A DNA stretch of 64,000 bases from Ornithinibacillus californiensis. Its GTDB lineage: Bacteria > Bacillota > Bacilli > Bacillales > Amphibacillaceae. The notes beneath the pieces are model-generated. The model saw nothing but the letters and a program-made list of their open reading frames with translations. It ran no database searches and was not told where the DNA came from. This document shows, one piece after another, positions 60,226 to 64,000 of the stretch. The stretch is taken from NCBI RefSeq assembly GCF_001038485.1, contig NZ_LDUE01000058.1, forward strand, positions 90,499 through 154,498. Direction: 5' to 3'. Both the position numbers and the translations under genes were made by a program. Every line of letters starts with the position of its first letter. Within the stretch, counting starts at the first letter, position 1.

Positions 60226-61629
60226 TTAAACCCCCGCTTTTTCTTTTAGATTTAACACCTTATAAGGATTAAATAATCCCTTTGGATCTAGTACGGATTT
60301 CACCTGTTGCATTACCTGTAATGCGTTGCCATGCTCTTTTTCTTGGTACTTTTGTTTACCGAATCCAACGCCATGTTCACCTGTACAAGTACCTCCCCGT
60401 TCAAGAGCATACTCCACGATTTGTTCATTTAATTTCTCCGCTTTCTGGACCTCATCAGCATTGTCCGTATCAAGCATTATGAGTACATGGAAATTCCCAT
60501 CACCGACATGGCCAACAATTCCTGCGGGAAAACCAATTCCATCTACAGTTTTGCGAGCATGCTTAATAGCTCCTGCTAGCTCTGAGATTGGCACACATAC
60601 ATCGGTAGTCATTAATCGCAAGCCTGGATGGCCACTATAATAGGCAGGGACGATATTATGTCTAATTTCCCATAGCTTATTACGATTAGCGGTGTCTTTT
60701 TCAAATTGAAAATCAAGGCAATGGTAATCCTGAACAATTTCTTTCGCAAACGCTACGTCCTGCTCCAGTGCAGCTTCATTCCCATGGAACTCCATAAACA
60801 ACGTCGGTTTCTCTTCATAACTCATTTCATTAAATTTATTCACTTGCCTAATCGAATGCTCATCCACTAGCTCTACTCGTGCAATAGGTATACCTGCTTG
60901 AATAATCGCTGTAACCGAATCAACCGCTTCATCCAAGCTATTAAACGATGCCCGAGCTGCCATGATTTTCTCTGGAATCCCACTCACCTTCAATGTTATT
61001 TCCGTAATACATCCAAGCGTTCCCTCAGAACCGACGAACAACCCGTTCAAATGGTAACCGGAGGACGACTTAACTGCTAAGTTTCCAGTATGAATAACTG
61101 TCGCATTCGGTAACACCACTTCCATATCCCGAACCTGGTCGCGCATGACACCGTAACGTACCGATAACGTACCACTCGCGTTCGTTGCTGCCATCCCGCC
61201 TAATGTCGCATCTGCCCCAGGGTCAACAGGGAAAAATAAGCCATGTTTTTTAAGCTCCTTATTCAATTGCAGGCGAGTTACGCCAGGCTGTACCTTCACA
61301 AGAAAATCTTTTTCGCGAATTTCTAATATCTTGTTCATTTGGGAAAAATCAATGGTGATACTTGGTTCAATGGGGATAATGTGTCCTTCGGTGCTGGAGC
61401 CTAAACCAAATGGGATAATTGGAACGTCATGGTAGTCAGCTAATGTAACAATCTTACTAACTTCCTCTGTACTTTCTGGAAAAATAACGGCCTCTGGAAG
61501 CTTTGGTGGAAGGTAGGATTCATCCTTACTATGATTCGTCCTTACGGTTAAATTCTCACTAATCTGGTCCTCTCTTAACTTCTCCTTTAAATCTTCTAAT
61601 AAGTTCTGGATCGAAACGAGTCTATTCAT
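60226..61629 (-). CDS. FAD-linked oxidase, GlcD/D-lactate dehydrogenase type
   Basis: About 467 residues of the FAD-binding 4 plus FAD-oxidase C family: IIPFGLGSSTEGHIIPIEPS, GGMAATNASGTLSVRYGVMR, LFVGSEGTLGCITEITLKV, and at the C-terminus HVGDGNFHVLIML and GTCTGEHGVGFGKQ. It oxidises a 2-hydroxy acid (such as glycolate or D-lactate) to a 2-oxo acid. First gene of the operon; GGAGGG precedes ATG 61629, and a strong promoter with operator lies upstream. Confidence 0.92.
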   Translation of the reverse strand: MNRLVSIQNLLEDLKEKLREDQISENLTVRTNHSKDESYLPPKLPEAVIFPESTEEVSKIVTLADYHDVPIIPFGLGSSTEGHIIPIEPSITIDFSQMNKILEIREKDFLVKVQPGVTRLQLNKELKKHGLFFPVDPGADATLGGMAATNASGTLSVRYGVMRDQVRDMEVVLPNATVIHTGNLAVKSSSGYHLNGLFVGSEGTLGCITEITLKVSGIPEKIMAARASFNSLDEAVDSVTAIIQAGIPIARVELVDEHSIRQVNKFNEMSYEEKPTLFMEFHGNEAALEQDVAFAKEIVQDYHCLDFQFEKDTANRNKLWEIRHNIVPAYYSGHPGLRLMTTDVCVPISELAGAIKHARKTVDGIGFPAGIVGHVGDGNFHVLIMLDTDNADEVQKAEKLNEQIVEYALERGGTCTGEHGVGFGKQKYQEKEHGNALQVMQQVKSVLDPKGLFNPYKVLNLKEKAGV

Positions 61630-61661
61630 AATTCCCTCCATTCTTGTATGCGCTTTCATTT

Positions 61662-61679
61662 AAACTTACATACAAGTTT
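61662..61679. promoter_or_regulatory. Operator palindrome of the catabolic operon
   Basis: AAACTT and AAGTTT flank ACATAC (61662-61679), a symmetrical site just downstream of the promoter at 61698-61726. Placement and symmetry suggest a TetR operator; the resident TetR (58608-59216) is the natural candidate. Confidence 0.7.
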
Positions 61680-61697
61680 TTAGAAAAGTCTATCTTT

Positions 61698-61726
61698 ATT
61701 ATAGATTAGAGAATTTGACTTGTAAA
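61698..61726 (-). promoter_or_regulatory. Sigma-A promoter of the catabolic operon
   Basis: Minus strand -35 TTTACA (61721-61726), 17-base spacer, -10 TATAAT (61698-61703). A perfect -10 and near-consensus -35, about 70 bases upstream of the first gene. Confidence 0.88.
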
Positions 61727-61775
61727 TAAAATTTTGAATATTGATTCAAAAACAATACACAGAGTAAACTAATAA

Positions 61776-61819
61776 GGGGACAGTCCCTCTGTGAATAAAT
61801 TCACAGAGGGACTGTCCCC
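61776..61819. repeat. Dispersed hairpin repeat, copy 4
   Basis: Arms of 21 bases containing GGGACAGTCCCTCTGTGAA and its complement, loop AA between GTGAAT and ATTCAC. It lies 18 bases beyond the stop of the SDR gene (minus strand). Confidence 0.93.
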
Positions 61820-61837
61820 CCACACATTTTTAGTTCC

Positions 61838-62575
61838 TTATTGAGCTGTATATCCACCATCAACAATTAGAGAGTTACCAGTCATAAATCTAGAATCATC
61901 ACTCGCCATGAATAGAACAGCTTTTGCCATTTCTTCTGGTTTACCTAAACGTTTCATTGGTGTAGCGTTTGTTAGAAATTGTCTATCTGTTTCACCTAGG
62001 ATTGGTGTTTCGATGAATCCTGGGCATAGTGCGTTTACGCGGATATTGCGTTCTGCATATTCTAAGCCAAGAGAACGAGTTAAGTTAACCACACCTGCTT
62101 TTGCTGCATTGTATGCCGCACTTCCAGGTGATCCAACCCAACCATACATAGATGCAGTGTTAACGATGACACCGCCACCAGTTTTCAAGAATTCTTTTAT
62201 CGCTGCTTGAGCAACTAAGAATACACCATCTAAGTCAACTTCTACGGTTTTTCTCCACTCAGCATATGTTAATTCTTCAGTAGGTTTAACCGCACCAATA
62301 CCAGCGTTATTGAATAAAACGTCAACTTTACCAAATGTTGATAGAGTTGTATCATAAATGTTTTTAACATCTGCTTCGCTAGTTACGTCTGCTTTTACGA
62401 ATTTTGCTTCATAACCTTCTGCTTTTAATTCCGCTTCAAAAGCTGCACCTTTTTCAGCATTAAAATCTACTAATACAAGTTTTGCCCCTTCAGATGCAAA
62501 TAAACGTGCCGTTGCTGCACCGATACCAGATACTCCACCTGTGATGACAGCTACTTTACCTTGTAATTTACCCAT
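61838..62575 (-). CDS. SDR-family oxidoreductase
   Basis: 245 residues: KVAVITGGVSGIGAATARLF cofactor loop, NNAGIGAV, catalytic Ser in NTASMYGW and YNAAKAG, and a C-terminal FMTGNSLIVDGGYTAQ typical of classical SDRs acting on small alcohols or 3-oxoacyl groups. ATG 62575 follows GGGGGAATGG; the longer frame upstream lacks a site. Divergent from its probable TetR regulator. Confidence 0.92.
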   Translation of the reverse strand: MGKLQGKVAVITGGVSGIGAATARLFASEGAKLVLVDFNAEKGAAFEAELKAEGYEAKFVKADVTSEADVKNIYDTTLSTFGKVDVLFNNAGIGAVKPTEELTYAEWRKTVEVDLDGVFLVAQAAIKEFLKTGGGVIVNTASMYGWVGSPGSAAYNAAKAGVVNLTRSLGLEYAERNIRVNALCPGFIETPILGETDRQFLTNATPMKRLGKPEEMAKAVLFMASDDSRFMTGNSLIVDGGYTAQ

Positions 62576-62686
62576 TTTTCCATTCCCCCTGATATAATAT
62601 ATATATGAACCAATAATCTTGAAAAGGTTTACATACCTATTGTAGTACCTTTCTTGGGGCAATCCAATCATTAATAAATCGCAAAT

Positions 62687-62703
62687 TGTCTACTAAATAG
62701 ACA
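62687..62703. promoter_or_regulatory. Operator palindrome between SDR and TetR genes
   Basis: TGTCTA and TAGACA flank CTAAA (62687-62703). A second half-site-like TTGTCTATCAAATAAA follows at about 62716. The symmetrical site lies in the divergent promoter region and probably binds the adjacent TetR protein. Confidence 0.7.
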
Positions 62704-62762
62704 CTTCAATATCAATTGTCTATCAAATAAATTACTCTTAGAAAAATTGGAGGAAGATGTAG

Positions 62763-63377
62763 ATGGCCGAAACTCTCGCAACTTCACGTAGAAACAGAAC
62801 GAAAGAACATTTACAATTGGCTCTAATCGATTTAATTAAGGAGAAGGGCTTCCAGGCTGTTACCGTAAAAGATATTGTGGAGCATTCCAAATATAACAGA
62901 AGTACCTTTTATATCCATTATCATGATAAGTTCTATTTAGCTGAAGATTTATTGAACAGTATGTTGAAGGGACTAGAAGAAGCTGTCGCAAAACCATATG
63001 AAATGCGGAAGAAGGTTGATACCGTAAAGCTTAATGCCAATTCCTTTGAAATCATTACCTACATCTATGAGAACCGTAACTTTTTCGAGTTGATTAACTT
63101 TCAAGATACACTACCAGAGTTACACACTAAATTTCCAAAGACAATTCTAAAAATATATCAAGAAAAATTTCAATTTAAAACAGTCAACAATATGCCTGTA
63201 GATATGGACTATTTCACCCGCTACACCGCCTATGGCTTTTATGGTTTATTAACGCACTGGATCAATACTAGATTTGAAGCAACTCAAGAGGAGTTTATTG
63301 CAGAAGTCATTAGGTTGGCCCGAACCCATATGGAAGCCGTCAAGTACGTTGGAGATTTTAACACTTTAAAGCAGTAA
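62763..63377 (+). CDS. TetR/AcrR-family regulator
   Basis: 204 residues. Helix-turn-helix at about residues 15-55 (LIDLIKEKGFQAVTVKDIVE, then YNRSTFYIHYHDKFYLAEDL) and a C-terminal dimer and ligand domain with YTAYGFYGLLTHWINTRF, of the type seen in DhaS-like and other bacillar regulators. GGAGGAAG precedes the ATG; a nearer ATG is followed at once by a stop. Divergent from the SDR gene, which it likely controls. Confidence 0.9.
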   Translation: MAETLATSRRNRTKEHLQLALIDLIKEKGFQAVTVKDIVEHSKYNRSTFYIHYHDKFYLAEDLLNSMLKGLEEAVAKPYEMRKKVDTVKLNANSFEIITYIYENRNFFELINFQDTLPELHTKFPKTILKIYQEKFQFKTVNNMPVDMDYFTRYTAYGFYGLLTHWINTRFEATQEEFIAEVIRLARTHMEAVKYVGDFNTLKQ

Positions 63378-63466
63378 GGGACTGTCCCAATAGTATTGCA
63401 CCAATGTAAAAATAACCTATAATAGTAATTTTTTTACAATTAATTTTGGTATATAAAATTAAAAAA

Positions 63467-63512
63467 GGGAACAGGGAGTTATGTGACCTTGTTCCCATTT
63501 TTTTACATATCT
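63467..63512. terminator. Bidirectional hairpin beside the IS element
   Basis: GGGAACA and TGTTCCC pair around a 16-base loop with A- and T-runs on either side. It lies between the TetR gene and the transposase 3' end. Confidence 0.75.
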
Positions 63513-63532
63513 TATTGTGGAAATTAAGTGAT

Positions 63533-64000
63533 TTACTTTCTCTTTCGTGGCTTAATTATAGCTATACTTCCTTCAAACTCCGTTTGTTTTTTCTTGTGAT
63601 CGGGTACTTTCTGTCGTCCTTTAGATGTTTTACTCTTTTTTCGATGAAGCTCCTTAAAGAACTCGTTGTATGTCTTATACATATACGTTCTCATTAACCT
63701 TAGAAATGGCCATAGTTTCTTGTCTGTTTTCGTTTGTAATTGAAGGATTAAAGCTAGGCCATATGCGGCTAATGCAAGGAACATTTGATTCCACATTCCT
63801 TGTGGTTTTGTACTCCAAATCTTAACCAAATTTAAGTGTTGTTTCACCCAGCGAAAGAAGGTCTCAATCGTCCAACGATAACGATAAAGGTCCATAATTT
63901 GTTCTGCAGATAAGTCCCATCGAGTTGTCATTAGTCGGTAGATTTTATCTTCTTCATCTTTAAATTCTACCAAACGAATTGGCTCATCCGCATAGCTATA
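63533..64000 (-). CDS. IS4-type DDE transposase, C-terminal part (5' end outside window)
   Basis: The frame is open to the window edge (...YSYADEPIRLVEFKDEEDK). The segment RYRWTIETFFRWVKQHLNLV holds the Y-(2)-R-(3)-E-(6)-K signature with the catalytic Glu of IS4-family transposases, followed by WNQMFLALAAYGLALILQLQ. The remaining catalytic Asp residues lie outside. A mobile_element; only its right end is visible and terminal inverted repeats cannot be defined. Confidence 0.88.
   Translation of the reverse strand, partial: YSYADEPIRLVEFKDEEDKIYRLMTTRWDLSAEQIMDLYRYRWTIETFFRWVKQHLNLVKIWSTKPQGMWNQMFLALAAYGLALILQLQTKTDKKLWPFLRLMRTYMYKTYNEFFKELHRKKSKTSKGRQKVPDHKKKQTEFEGSIAIIKPRKRK

Noticed and set aside
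63375..63388. Fifth copy of the hairpin repeat (GGGACTGTCCC after the TetR gene)
   Set aside because: Only an 11-base self-palindromic piece of the right arm is present; too short to count as a copy or to claim disruption by the neighbouring IS.

Overview
The window is low-GC DNA with strong AGGAGG-type ribosome binding sites, frequent GTG and TTG starts, an S-box (SAM-I) leader, Mrp antiporter genes and spore-associated genes. It is most likely from a spore-forming Bacillaceae, probably halotolerant, alkali-tolerant or marine. The genus cannot be fixed from the window. No rRNA, tRNA, CRISPR array or prophage was seen.

Layout. 0-4.5 kb: end of an Mrp Na+/H+ antiporter operon (mrpA partial, mrpB-G). 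4.5-8.7 kb: a YbdG-like MscS channel, an array of 52-bp tandem repeats, an S41 peptidase and a serine hydrolase. 8.8-12.9 kb: promoter, SAM riboswitch and terminator driving metN-metI-metQ and an M20 amidohydrolase. 13-15.2 kb: a TetR regulator divergent from an FMN reductase and a DsbA-like protein. 15.2-30.4 kb: an accessory stretch of small lipoproteins, membrane proteins and single enzymes (DHFR-like reductase, HAD phosphatase, uridine-kinase-like protein, methyltransferase, APH-like kinase, ASCH, DUF389-type protein, LysE). It includes two small genes found by hand (26288-26464 and 29614-29784) and a HAD remnant.

30.4-43.5 kb is the most distinctive part. A complete mnxABCDEFG-type operon (minus strand, 40057 to 33478) encodes the 1212-residue multicopper Mn(II) oxidase MnxG with its partners MnxE and MnxF, an SCO1-like copper chaperone (MnxC), two membrane proteins and MnxD. 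Around it lie a paralogue of MnxD, a Cys/His-rich coat-like protein, another coat-like protein and, divergently, a large K319/Ig-domain protein and a collagen-like protein. None of the large structural proteins has a signal peptide, which fits assembly on the spore surface from the mother cell. The block lies between direct copies of a roughly 235-bp segment: part of a 52-bp repeat array plus the 3' end of an FAD oxidase gene. The right copy belongs to the intact gene and the left copy is a fragment, so the island looks like an insertion.

43.4-51.5 kb: the FAD oxidase with a TetR-type operator between its -35 and -10, a frameshifted VOC gene, an amber-interrupted small membrane gene, Nudix and isochorismatase-type hydrolases, a DUF4870 protein, a permuted NlpC/P60-type protein and a DUF2975/XRE pair. 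51.7-63.4 kb: an HpaB-family flavin monooxygenase, then a minus-strand catabolic operon (FAD-linked oxidase, bile-acid-type symporter, TetR, SDR, thiolase, nitronate-monooxygenase-like enzyme, enoyl-CoA hydratase, acyl-CoA dehydrogenase) with a clear promoter and an 18-bp operator, and finally an SDR divergent from its own TetR gene. The window ends inside an IS4-type transposase.

Three repeat or motif families recur across the window: a 44-54 bp perfect hairpin next to stop codons (four copies), 51-52 bp tandem units that each carry a small hairpin (four loci), and an extended -10 promoter motif upstream of about eight accessory genes.
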